From: Actinomadura terrae | GTDB taxonomy: Bacteria > Actinomycetota > Actinomycetes > Streptosporangiales > Streptosporangiaceae | NCBI RefSeq assembly: GCF_022751215.1 | Contig: NZ_JAICDG010000007.1 | Span: forward strand, 67,643 to 131,642 | DNA length: 64,000 nt | Direction: 5' to 3' | Shown here: one piece after another, positions 1-9,305 of the stretch | Layout: each line of letters starts with the position of its first letter | Position numbering within the stretch: the stretch's first letter is position 1 | The notes under the pieces: generated by a model | The model's database searches: none | What the model saw: only the letters and a program-made list of their open reading frames with translations | Told to the model about the DNA's origin: nothing | Position numbers and translations under genes: made by a program

Positions 1-205
<205 letters not shown>

Positions 206-1159
206 TCAGAGGTCGTCGCGTTCCCGCGCGGCGGACTCCAGGTCGGCGGGGGACGGGCGGTCCACCGGCTTCACCGGCAGCGGCGGGGGAGTGCCGCCGA
301 ACTGCGGGCACAGGTCCCGGTGGTCGCACCAGTCGCACAGCCGGCTCGTCCGGGGGCGCCACTCGCCGGTGTCCATGGCCCGGCGGATCGCCTCCCACAG
401 CGCCTCCACCTTCCGCTGCGTGGCGCGCAGGTCGGCCTCGTCCGGCTCGTAGCGCAGCACCTCGCCGTTCCCGAGGTACATCAGCTGCAACAGGCGCGGC
501 ACCCGCCCCTGGAGCCGCCACAGCACCAGCGCGTAGAACTTCATCTGGAACAGCGCCCGCGCCTCGAAGTCGGCCCGGGGCGCCGTCCCCGTCTTGTAGT
601 CCACGATCCGCACGTCACCGCTCGGCGCGACGTCCACCCGGTCGATGTAGCCCCGCAGCTTCAGCCCCGAGTCCAGGACGGTCTCCACGAACAGCTCCCG
701 CTCGGCGGGCTCCAGGCGGCGCGGGTCCTCCAGCGTGAAGTACCGCTCCACCATCCGCCGCGCCTGCTCCAGCCACCGGGCGTGCTCGGCCTCCCCGTCC
801 TCGCCCGCGAACAGCTCCGCCAGCTCCGGCTCCTCCTCCAGCAGCCGCTCCCACTGCGGGACGAGCAGCTCCAGCGCCGCCTCCGGCGTCCGCCCGCCCG
901 TCGGCAGGTCGTACAGCCGCTCCAGCACCGCGTGCACCAGCGTCCCCCGCGCCGCGGCCGCGCTCGGCCGCTCGGGCAGCTTGTCGATCACCCGGAACCG
1001 GTACAGCAGCGGGCACGTCATGAAGTCGCCCGCGCGGGACGGCGACAGCGACCCGACCACCCGGACGGCGTCCTCCCCGGCGGCCTCCCCGGGGGAGGGG
1101 ACCCCGGTGGGCCGGGCCGCCGGAACACTCGCCTCACTACCCGCCTCGGTGGTCGTCAT
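206..1159 (-). CDS. RecB-family PD-(D/E)XK exonuclease with Fe-S cysteines
   Basis: A 317-aa protein of the RecB/Cas4/AddB-like nuclease family. Visible features are the GTLVHAVLERL motif near residue 90, the catalytic core IVDYKTG with Asp187 and the Lys two residues later, and a QMKFYALVLW helix. One cysteine at residue 49 (MTCPLLYRF) and a C-terminal C-x2-C-x5-C group (CDWCDHRDLC) match the four cysteines that hold a [4Fe-4S] cluster in this family. It probably degrades or trims DNA ends during repair. The ATG at 1159 was chosen because a TACGCT -10 box sits 7 nt upstream, giving a leaderless message. It is divergent from the M50 protease. A homologue lies beside trmI in mycobacteria, so this is conserved context. 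Confidence 0.88.
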   Translation of the reverse strand: MTTTEAGSEASVPAARPTGVPSPGEAAGEDAVRVVGSLSPSRAGDFMTCPLLYRFRVIDKLPERPSAAAARGTLVHAVLERLYDLPTGGRTPEAALELLVPQWERLLEEEPELAELFAGEDGEAEHARWLEQARRMVERYFTLEDPRRLEPAERELFVETVLDSGLKLRGYIDRVDVAPSGDVRIVDYKTGTAPRADFEARALFQMKFYALVLWRLQGRVPRLLQLMYLGNGEVLRYEPDEADLRATQRKVEALWEAIRRAMDTGEWRPRTSRLCDWCDHRDLCPQFGGTPPPLPVKPVDRPSPADLESAARERDDL

Positions 1160-1166
1160 GGCCAGC

Positions 1167-1172
1167 AGCGTA
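1167..1172 (-). promoter_or_regulatory. Leaderless -10 box for the RecB-type nuclease
   Basis: TACGCT on the minus strand ends 7 nt before the ATG at 1159. This matches the actinobacterial TANNNT -10 hexamer placed so that transcription would begin at or next to the start codon. Confidence 0.5.
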
Positions 1173-1236
1173 GGCGAGACCCCCGACGAAATCCCGCAAC
1201 CGGGCCACCGCGGGCCCTCCCGGCCCCGCCTGCCCG

Positions 1237-1242
1237 TAGCAT
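1237..1242 (+). promoter_or_regulatory. Leaderless -10 box for the M50 protease
   Basis: TAGCAT lies 7 nt upstream of the GTG at 1250. With the opposing box at 1167-1172 it forms a compact divergent promoter pair. Confidence 0.5.
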
Positions 1243-1249
1243 CGGGGGC

Positions 1250-2443
1250 GTGACACAAAGCGCGCCACCGACCCCGGGCAGGACGCCCGCCGGCGAGTCC
1301 GGCACCGACGACGACCGGTCCGGCCGTCCCGGCCTGTTCGTGGGCCGTCCGTTCGGCGTGCCCGTCTACGTCTCCCCGAGCTGGTTCCTCGTGGCCGTCC
1401 TCGTCACCGTCATGTTCGAGGGCCAGGCCAACGACGTCATCGACCGGCCCGCCAGCTACGCCGTCGCGTTCGCCTACGCGCTGCTGCTGTACGGGTCGGT
1501 GTTCGTCCACGAGCTCAGCCACGCCGTCACCGCGCGCGTCCTCGGCCTCCCCGTCCGCTCGGTCACCCTGCACATCCTCGGCGGCGAGACCTCCATCGAG
1601 CGCGAGGCGCCCACCCCCGGCCGCGAGTTCCTCATCGCCTTCGCCGGGCCGCTGGTCAACCTCGTCCTGGCCGGGCTCGGCCTCTTCGCCCACGCCGTCC
1701 TCAGCCTGCCCGACGTGGCGCTCCTCCTCCTGGAGGCCCTCACCTTCGCCAACCTGCTGGTCGGCGTGTTCAACCTGCTGCCCGGCCTGCCCCTGGACGG
1801 CGGACGCCTCGTCCGCGCCGCCGTCTGGAAGGCCACCGGCCGCAGCCGCAGCGGCGCCATCGTCGCGGGCTGGATCGGCCGCGGCGTCGCCCTCGCCTGC
1901 CTCGTCACCGGCGCGTTCCTCGCCACCTACCGCACCGACGGCGAGAGCGGCGGCGGGGGCGGCTTCGGCTGGCTCGCGCTCCTGTGGTCGGCGCTCGTCG
2001 CCTCCTTCATCTGGGTCGGCGCCACCCAGGCGATCCGCGCCGAACGCGTCCGCGACCGCATCCCCCTGCTGTCGGCCCGCCGCCTCGCCCGCCGCGCCAC
2101 CCTCGTCACCGCCGACGTGCCCCTCGCCGAGGCCATCCGGCGCGCCCACGAGGACCACGCCGGGGCCCTCGTCATCGTCGACCACGACGGCGTCCCGCGC
2201 GGCCTGGTCAGCGAGAAGGCCGTCACCGCCACCCCGCCCCACCGCCGCCCCTGGGTCTCGGCGGGCGACCTGTCCCGCGGCCTCGACGACGCCCTCACGC
2301 TCCCCGCCGACATCACCGGCGACGCCCTTGTCACCGCCCTGCGCCGCGCTCCCTCTTCGGAGTACCTGCTCGTCGAACCCGACGGCCGCGTCTACGGCGT
2401 CCTCGCCGTCTCCGACGTCGACCGCGCCTTCACCGGCGTCTGA
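1250..2443 (+). CDS. Site-2 protease family (M50) membrane metalloprotease with CBS domains
   Basis: A 397-aa integral membrane zinc protease of the SpoIVFB/Rip3-like M50 class. The zinc motif HELSH is at residues 87-91 within a hydrophobic segment, and the third ligand is in LPLDGGRL (Asp183). About six membrane helices precede a C-terminal pair of CBS-like repeats (residues about 270-395), which in this family sense nucleotides or gate activity. It should cleave a membrane-anchored substrate within the bilayer, often an anti-sigma factor, but no such partner is adjacent. GTG 1250 is chosen from the leaderless promoter spacing; the open frame extends upstream only as antisense to the nuclease gene. 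Confidence 0.9.
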   Translation: MTQSAPPTPGRTPAGESGTDDDRSGRPGLFVGRPFGVPVYVSPSWFLVAVLVTVMFEGQANDVIDRPASYAVAFAYALLLYGSVFVHELSHAVTARVLGLPVRSVTLHILGGETSIEREAPTPGREFLIAFAGPLVNLVLAGLGLFAHAVLSLPDVALLLLEALTFANLLVGVFNLLPGLPLDGGRLVRAAVWKATGRSRSGAIVAGWIGRGVALACLVTGAFLATYRTDGESGGGGGFGWLALLWSALVASFIWVGATQAIRAERVRDRIPLLSARRLARRATLVTADVPLAEAIRRAHEDHAGALVIVDHDGVPRGLVSEKAVTATPPHRRPWVSAGDLSRGLDDALTLPADITGDALVTALRRAPSSEYLLVEPDGRVYGVLAVSDVDRAFTGV

Positions 2444-2504
2444 CCCGCCCCCGGCCCGTCAGGGCCGCCCTCACGGCCCGGCCTGAGGTGTGCGCGCCCA
2501 GCTA

Positions 2505-2510
2505 TAACCT
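2505..2510 (+). promoter_or_regulatory. Leaderless -10 box for trmI
   Basis: TAACCT, within an AT-rich ctataacct stretch, ends 8 nt before ATG 2519. This supports ATG 2519 over the in-frame TTG at 2510, which would lie inside the promoter. Confidence 0.5.
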
Positions 2511-2518
2511 TGACGACC

Positions 2519-3514
2519 ATGAGCGAACCCCAGCCGACCCCCCCGTCCACCGGCCGCATCCCCCACGGCCCGTTCCGCCCCGGCGACCAGGTTCAGCTCA
2601 CCGACCCCAAGGGCCGCATCAACACCATCACCCTCCAGCCCGGCAAGCTCTACCACTCCCACAAGGGCTCCGTCCCCCACGACGACATCATCGGCAGCCC
2701 CGAGGGCAGCGTGTTCCGCTCCACGGGCGGCGTCGACTACCTCGCCTTCCGGCCGCTGCTCACCGACTTCGCCGTCCGCATGCCGCGCGGCGCCGCCGTC
2801 GTCTACCCCAAGGACGCCGCCCAGATCATCGCGATGGCCGACATCTTCCCCGGCGCCCGCGTCGTCGAGGCCGGAGCCGGGTCCGGCGCGCTCTCCTGCT
2901 TCCTGCTGCGCGCCGTCGGCGAGCACGGCCACCTGTCGTCCTACGAGCGGCGCCCCGACTTCGCCGAGATCGCCCGCGCCAACGTCGAGAAGTTCTTCGG
3001 CGGCCCCCACCCCGCCTGGACCCTCACCGTCGGCTCCCTGGAGGACGCCCTCACCGAGACCGAGGCCGACCGCGTCGTCCTCGACATGCTCGCCCCCTGG
3101 GAGACCCTCGACGCCGTCGCCAAGGCCCTCATCCCCGGCGGGCTCGTCTGCGCCTACATCGCCACCACCACGCAGATGTCGCGCGTCGTCGAGGACCTGC
3201 GCGCCCACGGCGCCTTCGCCGAGCCCTACGCCTTCGAGACCCTCCTGCGGTCCTGGCACGTCGAGGGCCTCGCCGTCCGCCCCGACCACCGCATGGTCGG
3301 CCACACCGGCTTCCTGGTCACCGCCCGCCGCCTCGCCGACGGCGTCACCCCGCCCGTGCGGCGCCGCCGTCCCGCCAAGGGCGCCCACCCGGCCACGGCC
3401 GCGTCCGAGCGCGCCACCGCGGCCGCCCCCGCCGAGCCGATCGCCCCGGCCGTCGCGCCCGCCGCCGAGCCCCTCGCGGAGCCCGCCACGCCGGGCGGCG
3501 GCACCGAGTCGTAG
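2519..3514 (+). CDS. trmI: tRNA (adenine-N1)-methyltransferase, TrmI
   Basis: A 331-aa Class I SAM-dependent methyltransferase that makes m1A58 in the T-loop of tRNA, normally as a homotetramer. The N-terminal beta domain (residues about 15-75) has the FRPGDQVQL and HSHKGSVPHDDIIG segments typical of TrmI. The SAM motif VVEAGAGSGALS sits near residue 119, and the acidic loop VVLDMLAPWE near 185 matches the adenine-recognition region. The last about 50 residues are an Ala/Pro-rich tail of low complexity that is not part of the fold. It lies just upstream of arc, an arrangement also found in mycobacteria (trmI near mpa). ATG 2519 is preferred over TTG 2510. Confidence 0.93.
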   Translation: MSEPQPTPPSTGRIPHGPFRPGDQVQLTDPKGRINTITLQPGKLYHSHKGSVPHDDIIGSPEGSVFRSTGGVDYLAFRPLLTDFAVRMPRGAAVVYPKDAAQIIAMADIFPGARVVEAGAGSGALSCFLLRAVGEHGHLSSYERRPDFAEIARANVEKFFGGPHPAWTLTVGSLEDALTETEADRVVLDMLAPWETLDAVAKALIPGGLVCAYIATTTQMSRVVEDLRAHGAFAEPYAFETLLRSWHVEGLAVRPDHRMVGHTGFLVTARRLADGVTPPVRRRRPAKGAHPATAASERATAAAPAEPIAPAVAPAAEPLAEPATPGGGTES

Positions 3515-3830
3515 ATCACATTCCGGGACCGATCGCCCCGGCGGCACTCGTCGCACTCCGTCACTGGAACGAGCCAAACCGTCGGTTCCGGCCCGGCCCC
3601 GTCCCCCCTCCGAAGCCGCGGACACCCCCTCGCCCCACGGCGAGACCAGCCAAATCCCCCGGCCCCGCCGCACCCGCCCAGCAGCACGATCGCGCAGGCC
3701 GCCGCCACACCCCGCACACAACCGGAACCCCCCGAACGACACGACTACCGAAAGGGCAGGTTACGGAAGCCCTCCAGATAGGTAGGGTCTCAGTAGGTCG
3801 TCGGCTCTCTTCGTGAGGAGGTGACGGGGC
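3515..3830 (+). promoter_or_regulatory. arc: Gene-free trmI-arc spacer with arc promoter
   Basis: This 316-base stretch is C-rich and holds no convincing gene. Near its end a TAGGGT hexamer at about 3782-3787 is a plausible -10 box, and GAGGAGG at about 3814-3820 is a strong ribosome-binding site for the GTG at 3831. arc therefore appears to be transcribed with a leader of roughly 35-40 nt, unlike its leaderless neighbours. Confidence 0.45.
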
Positions 3831-5594
3831 GTGGCCGCTCGTGACGATGCTGGGGCGCGCAGGGCGCAGCACGACAAGGAGGTCAGGGACCTCCAAACGC
3901 AGGTGTCCTTCCTGGAGGAGGAGATCTCCGTGCTGCGCCGCAAGCTCGCGGAATCCCCGCGCCAAGTACGTGTACTTGAAGAACGCCTCCATGAGGCACA
4001 GGCCAACCTGGCCGCCGTAACCGGACAGAACGAGCGACTCGTCGCGACCCTCAAAGAGGCTCGCGAACAGATCGTCGCGCTCAAGGAGGAGGTCGACAGG
4101 CTCGCGCAACCACCCTCCGGATACGGAGTCTTCCTGGAAGCCCGCGACGATGGAACGGTCGACATCTTCACCGGCGGACGCAAGCTGCGCGTCAACGTCA
4201 GCCCCGCCGTCGACGTCGACGAACTCCAGCGCGGCCAGGAGGTCATGCTCAACGAGGCCCTCAACGTCGTCGAGGCGCTCGCCTTCGAACAGCAGGGCGA
4301 AGTCGTCATGCTCAAGGAGATCTTCGACGACGGGGAACGCGCCCTCGTCATCGCGCACGCCGACGAGGAACGCGTCATCAAGCTCGCCGAGCCGCTGCGC
4401 GGGGTCCCGCTTCGCGCGGGCGACTCGCTCATGCTCGAAACCCGCTCCGGGTACGCCTACGAGAAGATCCACAAGGCCGAGGTCGAAGAACTCGTCCTCG
4501 AAGAGGTCCCCGACATCTCCTACGACGAGATCGGCGGCCTCGGATCACAGATCGAACTCATCCGCGACGCGGTCGAACTGCCCTACCTGCACGCCGACCT
4601 CTTCCGCGAACACCAGCTCAGGCCCCCCAAGGGCGTCCTGCTCTACGGGCCCCCGGGCTGCGGGAAGACCCTCATCGCCAAGGCCGTCGCCAACTCGCTG
4701 GCCAAACAGGTCGCCGAGAAGACCGGCCAGGAGGGAAAGAGCTTCTTCCTCAACATCAAGGGCCCCGAACTCCTCAACAAGTACGTCGGCGAGACCGAGC
4801 GGCACATCCGCCTCGTCTTCCAGCGGGCCCGCGAGAAGGCGTCCGCCGGAACACCCGTCATCGTGTTCTTCGACGAGATGGACTCCATCTTCCGCACCCG
4901 CGGATCCGGAGTCTCGTCCGACGTCGAGAACACCATCGTCCCGCAGCTGCTCAGCGAGATCGACGGGGTCGAGGGCCTGGAGAACGTCATCGTCATCGGC
5001 GCGTCCAACCGCGAGGACATGATCGACCCCGCGATCCTGCGCCCCGGACGGCTCGACGTGAAGATCAAGATCGAGCGGCCCGACGCCGAGGCGGCCAAGG
5101 ACATCTTCTCCAAGTACATCCTCAGCGGCCTCCCGCTGCACCCCGACGACGTCAAGGAGCACGGCGGCTCCGAGGACGCCACCGTCGAGGCGATGATCCA
5201 GCGGGTCGTCGAGCGGATGTACACCGAAAGCGACGAGAACCGCTTTCTGGAGGTCACCTACGCCAACGGTGACAAGGAGGTCCTGTTCTTCAAGGACTTC
5301 AACTCCGGAGCGATGATCCAGAACATCGTCGACCGCGCGAAGAAGATGGCCATCAAGCAGTTCCTCGACACCGGCCAGAAGGGCATGCGGGTCAACCACC
5401 TCCTCGCCGCCTGCGTCGACGAGTTCAGCGAGAACGAGGACCTCCCCAACACCACCAACCCCGACGACTGGGCCCGCATCTCCGGCAAGAAGGGCGAGCG
5501 GATCGTCTACATCCGCACCCTCGTCTCCGGAACCAAGGGCGCCGAGGCCGGACGGTCCATCGACACCGTCGCCAACACCGGCCAGTACCTCTGA
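3831..5594 (+). CDS. arc: Proteasome-associated AAA ATPase, Arc/Mpa
   Basis: The 587-aa hexameric unfoldase that captures pupylated proteins and feeds them into the 20S core. An N-terminal coiled coil (about residues 10-85) binds Pup. Two OB-type beta domains follow (about 95-235), then the AAA+ module with Walker A GPPGCGKT at 273-280, Walker [10 protein letters not shown] and the arginine-finger region RPGRLDVKI. The extreme C-terminus TGQYL carries the penultimate tyrosine that docks into the PrcAB alpha ring and opens the gate. Length and architecture are standard. GTG 3831 is preceded by a strong GAGGAGG site. A terminator hairpin follows the stop. Confidence 0.97.
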   Translation: MAARDDAGARRAQHDKEVRDLQTQVSFLEEEISVLRRKLAESPRQVRVLEERLHEAQANLAAVTGQNERLVATLKEAREQIVALKEEVDRLAQPPSGYGVFLEARDDGTVDIFTGGRKLRVNVSPAVDVDELQRGQEVMLNEALNVVEALAFEQQGEVVMLKEIFDDGERALVIAHADEERVIKLAEPLRGVPLRAGDSLMLETRSGYAYEKIHKAEVEELVLEEVPDISYDEIGGLGSQIELIRDAVELPYLHADLFREHQLRPPKGVLLYGPPGCGKTLIAKAVANSLAKQVAEKTGQEGKSFFLNIKGPELLNKYVGETERHIRLVFQRAREKASAGTPVIVFFDEMDSIFRTRGSGVSSDVENTIVPQLLSEIDGVEGLENVIVIGASNREDMIDPAILRPGRLDVKIKIERPDAEAAKDIFSKYILSGLPLHPDDVKEHGGSEDATVEAMIQRVVERMYTESDENRFLEVTYANGDKEVLFFKDFNSGAMIQNIVDRAKKMAIKQFLDTGQKGMRVNHLLAACVDEFSENEDLPNTTNPDDWARISGKKGERIVYIRTLVSGTKGAEAGRSIDTVANTGQYL

Positions 5595-5618
5595 CCCGAC
5601 CCGCACCGACAGCGACAC

Positions 5619-5652
5619 GCGCGGCGGCCACCCCACCGGGAGGCCGCCGCGC
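5619..5652 (+). terminator. Hairpin after arc
   Basis: An 11-bp perfect inverted repeat (5619-5629 and 5642-5652) with a 12-nt loop lies 25 nt after the arc stop. There is no T-tract, as is usual for actinobacterial terminators. Confidence 0.6.
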
Positions 5653-5802
5653 CCCATCTCACCGGAGACTGCCCCATCACACCGCCACACCACACCCGCC
5701 CGCGCCCCCGCACCAGGCCCGCGCGGCGCCCCCGGCACACCGCGCCGACCCCGACACCCGCCCCGCCGGACGAGCCCCATGGCTCCACCCCCGCCGCCCC
5801 GA

Positions 5803-5808
5803 TAGGCT
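5803..5808 (+). promoter_or_regulatory. dop: Leaderless -10 box for dop
   Basis: TAGGCT is followed by exactly 7 nt and then ATG 5816. No ribosome-binding site lies between. Confidence 0.55.
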
Positions 5809-5815
5809 CGACGAT

Positions 5816-7333
5816 ATGAGTGTTCGGCGCGTGATGGGCATCGAGACCGAGTACGGCATCTCCGTACCCGGCCAACCAGGGGCCAACGCGATGGTGACCT
5901 CCTCCCAGGTCGTCAACGCCTACCTCGCGGCGTCCGCCGCGCGCGCCCGCAGAGCCCGGTGGGACTTCGAGGAGGAGAACCCCCTCCGCGACGCCCGCGG
6001 CTTCGACCTCGCCCGCGAGGTCGCCGACCCCACCCAGCTCACCGACGAGGACCTCGGCCTCGCCAACGTCATCCTCACCAACGGCGCGCGCCTCTACGTC
6101 GACCACGCCCACCCCGAGTACTCCGCGCCCGAATGCACCAACCCCTTCGACGCGGTCATCTGGGACAAGGCAGGCGAACGCGTCATGGTCGACGCCGCCG
6201 CCCGCGCCGCCCTCGTCCCCGGCACCCACCCCATCCAGCTCTACAAGAACAACACCGACAACAAAGGCGCGTCCTACGGCTGCCATGAGAACTACCTCAT
6301 GAAGCGCGAGACGTCCTTCGCCGACATCGTCCGCCACCTCACCCCCTTCTTCGTCTCCCGCCAGGTCGTCTGCGGCGCCGGCCGCGTCGGCATCGGCGTC
6401 GACGGACGCGGCGACGGATTCCAGGTCAGCCAGCGCGCCGACTTCTTCGAGGTCGAGGTCGGCCTGGAGACCACCCTCAAACGCCCCATCATCAACACCC
6501 GCGACGAACCCCACGCCGACCCCGAGAAGTACCGGCGCCTGCACGTGATCATCGGCGACGCCAACATGGCCGAGATCTCCACCTACCTCAAACTCGGCAC
6601 GACCGCGCTCGTCCTCGCCATGATCGAGGACGGGTTCCTCACCGTCGACCTGTCCGTCGACATGCCCGTCGCCGCGCTGCGCGCCGTCTCCCACGACCCG
6701 TCCTGCAAACACCTGCTCACCCTGCGCGACGGCCGCAAGATGACCGCCGTCCAGCTCCAGATGGAATACCTCGAGCAGTCCCGCAAATACGTCGAGGACC
6801 GCTTCGGCGCCGACGTCGACGACATGACCAACGACGTCCTCGACCGCTGGGAATCGGTCCTGCACCGCCTCGGCGACGACCCCATGCAGCTCTCCCGCGA
6901 ACTCGACTGGGTCGCCAAACTCGCGCTCCTGGAGGGCTACCGCAGCCGCGACGGCCTCGACTGGTCGCACCCCCGCCTCCAGCTCGTCGACCTCCAGTAC
7001 ACCGACATCCGCCCGGACAAGGGCCTCTACAACCGCCTGGTCGCCCGCGACCGCATCGAACGCGTCGTCACCGAGGCCCAGGTCGACTCCGCCATCGAGG
7101 ACCCGCCCGAGGACACCCGCGCCTACTTCCGCGGCCGCTGCCTGCGCCAGTACGCCGAATCCGTCGCCGCCGCCTCCTGGGACTCCGTCATCTTCGACGT
7201 CCCGGGCCGCGAGTCCCTCCAGCGCGTCCCCACCCTGGAGCCGCTGCGCGGCACCAAGCAGCACGTGGGCGCCCTCCTGGACAGCTGCCGCACCGCCTCC
7301 GACCTCGTGGCCACCCTGACCGGCCAGAGCTGA
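5816..7333 (+). CDS. dop: Depupylase/Pup deamidase, Dop
   Basis: A 505-aa carboxylate-amine/glutamine-synthetase-like enzyme that removes Pup from substrates and, in species whose Pup ends in Gln, deamidates it to Glu. It begins with the diagnostic GIETEYGIS, whose glutamate is the ATP/Mg ligand. It carries the Dop-specific insertion after the first strand (about residues 20-70) that PafA lacks, followed by [18 protein letters not shown] and the [18 protein letters not shown] block shared with PafA. Because the pup gene here already encodes a C-terminal Glu, deamidation should be unnecessary, leaving depupylation as the main job. It lies directly upstream of pup. Confidence 0.96.
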   Translation: MSVRRVMGIETEYGISVPGQPGANAMVTSSQVVNAYLAASAARARRARWDFEEENPLRDARGFDLAREVADPTQLTDEDLGLANVILTNGARLYVDHAHPEYSAPECTNPFDAVIWDKAGERVMVDAAARAALVPGTHPIQLYKNNTDNKGASYGCHENYLMKRETSFADIVRHLTPFFVSRQVVCGAGRVGIGVDGRGDGFQVSQRADFFEVEVGLETTLKRPIINTRDEPHADPEKYRRLHVIIGDANMAEISTYLKLGTTALVLAMIEDGFLTVDLSVDMPVAALRAVSHDPSCKHLLTLRDGRKMTAVQLQMEYLEQSRKYVEDRFGADVDDMTNDVLDRWESVLHRLGDDPMQLSRELDWVAKLALLEGYRSRDGLDWSHPRLQLVDLQYTDIRPDKGLYNRLVARDRIERVVTEAQVDSAIEDPPEDTRAYFRGRCLRQYAESVAAASWDSVIFDVPGRESLQRVPTLEPLRGTKQHVGALLDSCRTASDLVATLTGQS

Positions 7334-7355
7334 CACAGGCTCCCTCAGGACGCCC

Positions 7356-7387
7356 CGGCCCCCGCCCGCCATGCGGCGCGGGGGCCG
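7356..7387 (+). terminator. Hairpin after dop
   Basis: A 10-bp perfect inverted repeat (7356-7365 and 7378-7387) with a 12-nt loop starts 23 nt after the dop stop. It separates dop from pup transcription. Confidence 0.6.
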
Positions 7388-7623
7388 CCGCGTCTTGGAC
7401 GCGCGCTCTGGATACCGCCACTATCGAACCCGAACAAACGCCTTGACCTGCGGTTACGAGTGATGTCTCGGTTTCGTGACCGCTATGCCCGTTTCACTGT
7501 CCAGTGGACGGGCGATAACCGGATCAGGCCCGGCACCCCCGGGGCGCGCGGCGGACCCACGGGTCCGCTGGGCGCCGAAGATCGGAGATAGGGTTGGGGG
7601 TACCGGCAGAGCGGAGGTACGGA
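7388..7623 (+). promoter_or_regulatory. pup: dop-pup intergenic region and pup promoter
   Basis: No gene is visible. TAGGGT at about 7587-7592 is a candidate -10 box for pup, and GGAGG at about 7613-7617 is a good ribosome-binding site 6-7 nt before ATG 7624. The AT-richer stretch near 7410-7460 may contain further promoter elements, but no clear -35 was identified. Confidence 0.4.
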
Positions 7624-7833
7624 ATGGCCACGAAGGACACCGGCGGTCAGAAGCAGACCACCCGGCGCACGGAAGAGGTCGAGGAGACCGAGGCCACGAC
7701 GACCGAGGACGTCCAAGAGCGCAATGAAAAACTCACCGACGATGTCGATGCAATTCTAGATGAAATTGACGAAGTTCTCGAAGAAAATGCGGAGGAATTT
7801 GTCCGCAGTTATGTCCAAAAGGGCGGAGAATAG
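7624..7833 (+). CDS. pup: Prokaryotic ubiquitin-like protein Pup, GGE-ending
   Basis: A 69-aa, acidic, intrinsically disordered modifier. The N-terminal third (MATKDTGGQKQTTRR) is the segment that threads into Arc. The central region (about 25-58, rich in Glu, Asp and Leu/Ile) forms the helix that zips onto the Arc coiled coil. The C-terminus is VQKGGE: the terminal residue is already glutamate, so PafA can use it without prior deamidation. The second half of the gene and the following 100 bases are strikingly AT-rich compared with everything around. ATG 7624 is chosen from the GGAGG site and the family-typical start; the in-frame ATG at 7594 overlaps the promoter. Confidence 0.97.
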   Translation: MATKDTGGQKQTTRRTEEVEETEATTTEDVQERNEKLTDDVDAILDEIDEVLEENAEEFVRSYVQKGGE

Positions 7834-7938
7834 GCGTTATGTCCGAATCGCTCGGTCTAACCCTAAGCGCCCCGAGAATTCGCAAATATAACTCGCAGTT
7901 CTCATTGTAAAGGGCTGCCAAAGGCGTGGGTAGGGCGG

Positions 7939-7944
7939 TAAAGT
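7939..7944 (+). promoter_or_regulatory. Leaderless -10 box for the endonuclease VII gene
   Basis: TAAAGT is followed by 7 nt and ATG 7952. It suggests that the endonuclease gene, although inside the proteasome cluster, has its own start of transcription. Confidence 0.5.
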
Positions 7945-7951
7945 CCTGCCC

Positions 7952-9115
7952 ATGTCTCATAAACAATGCCGGGACTGCGGCCGGGTCAAGGCGGCCGCCG
8001 AGTTCTGGAAACGAAAAGCATCGCCCGACGGTCTGGCGCTCTACTGCAAAGAGTGCTTCGCCCTCCGGGGCGCGGGCTCCTACAGGAAGCGGCAGGCGAG
8101 TGAGGGGAAGAGCGCCCGACCGTTCAGGCGGTATTCGGCTGTCCCGGAGGGCCTGAAGTACTGCCCACGGTGCGAGAAGGTGCAATCGGTCGACGCGTTC
8201 GGAAAGAACCGTTCGACAGCGTCCGGCCTGGCGAACTACTGCCGTCCCTGCCACAACAAAGTCATGGTCGAGCAGAAGGAGCGTAAGCACGGCAGCGGGC
8301 GCAACTACCTCCTGAAGCTGCGCTACGGCGTCACCGCGGAGCAGGTGGACGAGATGATCGCGCAGCAGGGCGGGATCTGTGTGATCTGCCTTCGCGCGGA
8401 AGCGAAGCACGTCGACCACAGCCACCTCACGGGTGTCGTCCGCGGCATCCTCTGTTTCAAGTGCAACGGCGCCCTCGGCCAGTTCCATGACGACCCGCGC
8501 TGTCTGGGTGCTGCCGCCGACTACCTGGAGTACAAGGGGCCTCACGCACAACGCCTGGAAGTCGTCATCGGCAAGACCGCGTTCGAGGGACGGCCACGCG
8601 TGATGAGCGAGGCCGACTGGGTGAATCGACGGAAGGCGGCCGCCGGTTTGACTTCGCGGGACAGACGTCTGATGGAGCGGTACGGGGTCGACGAGGAGGA
8701 CGTGCGGCGGTTTCTCAAGCTTCAGGGCGGGTTGTGCGCCGTCTGCTCGGACGTCCCGGCCGAGCACGTCGATCACGACCACGCGACCGGCGTCGTGCGC
8801 GGTATGGCGTGCGGTGGCTGCAACACGGGCATGGGGCAGCTGGACGACGATCCGGTCTCGCTGCGCCGCGCGGCGGACTACCTGCTCGAGCAGCTGGTGA
8901 CCCAGGTCCCGGCGGCGGACGGGGGTACGCGGCTGTCGTTCACGGTCCCGGACGTCGACCCGGCGACGGTGCCCCTGGACGGCTGGGCGGCGCACCGTGA
9001 GGTGGACGGGCGGCACCGCTCCGAGGTGTGGGGGGTCGAGGACGACCACGAGGGCCCGAGTTGGCTCACGCTGAGCCTGAAGAAGCTTCTGGACTCCCAC
9101 AAGGCGATGGTCTAG
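7952..9115 (+). CDS. Tandem recombination endonuclease VII-like protein
   Basis: A 387-aa protein of duplicated architecture. Two N-terminal zinc-ribbon-like modules (CRDCG...YCKEC about 6-35; CPRCE...YCRPC about 71-100) are followed by two endonuclease VII (HNH/beta-beta-alpha-metal) domains. Domain 1 has C143-x2-C146, H153-V-D155-H156-x-H158 and C168-x2-C171. Domain 2 has C262-x2-C265, H272-V-D274-H275-x-H277 and C287-x2-C290. Both retain all metal and catalytic positions of the T4 gp49 family, which cuts branched DNA. The last about 60 residues are unassigned. A single-domain relative between pup and prcB occurs in other actinobacteria as far as I recall. A link to pupylation or to DNA damage is inference from position. 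Confidence 0.85.
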   Translation: MSHKQCRDCGRVKAAAEFWKRKASPDGLALYCKECFALRGAGSYRKRQASEGKSARPFRRYSAVPEGLKYCPRCEKVQSVDAFGKNRSTASGLANYCRPCHNKVMVEQKERKHGSGRNYLLKLRYGVTAEQVDEMIAQQGGICVICLRAEAKHVDHSHLTGVVRGILCFKCNGALGQFHDDPRCLGAAADYLEYKGPHAQRLEVVIGKTAFEGRPRVMSEADWVNRRKAAAGLTSRDRRLMERYGVDEEDVRRFLKLQGGLCAVCSDVPAEHVDHDHATGVVRGMACGGCNTGMGQLDDDPVSLRRAADYLLEQLVTQVPAADGGTRLSFTVPDVDPATVPLDGWAAHREVDGRHRSEVWGVEDDHEGPSWLTLSLKKLLDSHKAMV

Positions 9116-9305
9116 GAGTACATGGCCTCCCAATGACACCCGCGCCCAGCGTCCCCGCAGCGAAGGCGGCGGCGTGGGGTTCGCCGTGGGCTGAGTGGCC
9201 GGGGAGGCCGTGGCATGCGGTGGGTGAGGGTTGAACAGTAGGGTCGTGGTGTCCGCGCCGGTGGGGTTGAGGGAAGCCGGTGCCATGACGGAGGAAGGGA
9301 GTCGC

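Noticed and set aside
3226-3717. Minus-strand frame beginning with a lipobox-like LLGGC signal
   Set aside because: The rest lies antisense to trmI and has no protein-like content; the lipobox is likely chance.
2471-3742. A 423-codon minus-strand frame over trmI
   Set aside because: Gly/Val/Glu repeats typical of antisense GC-rich DNA; trmI is unambiguous on the other strand.
7405-7450. A GTTCGA-like phrase resembling a tRNA T-loop
   Set aside because: No acceptor stem, anticodon arm or CCA end could be built around it. No tRNA or rRNA was found in the window.
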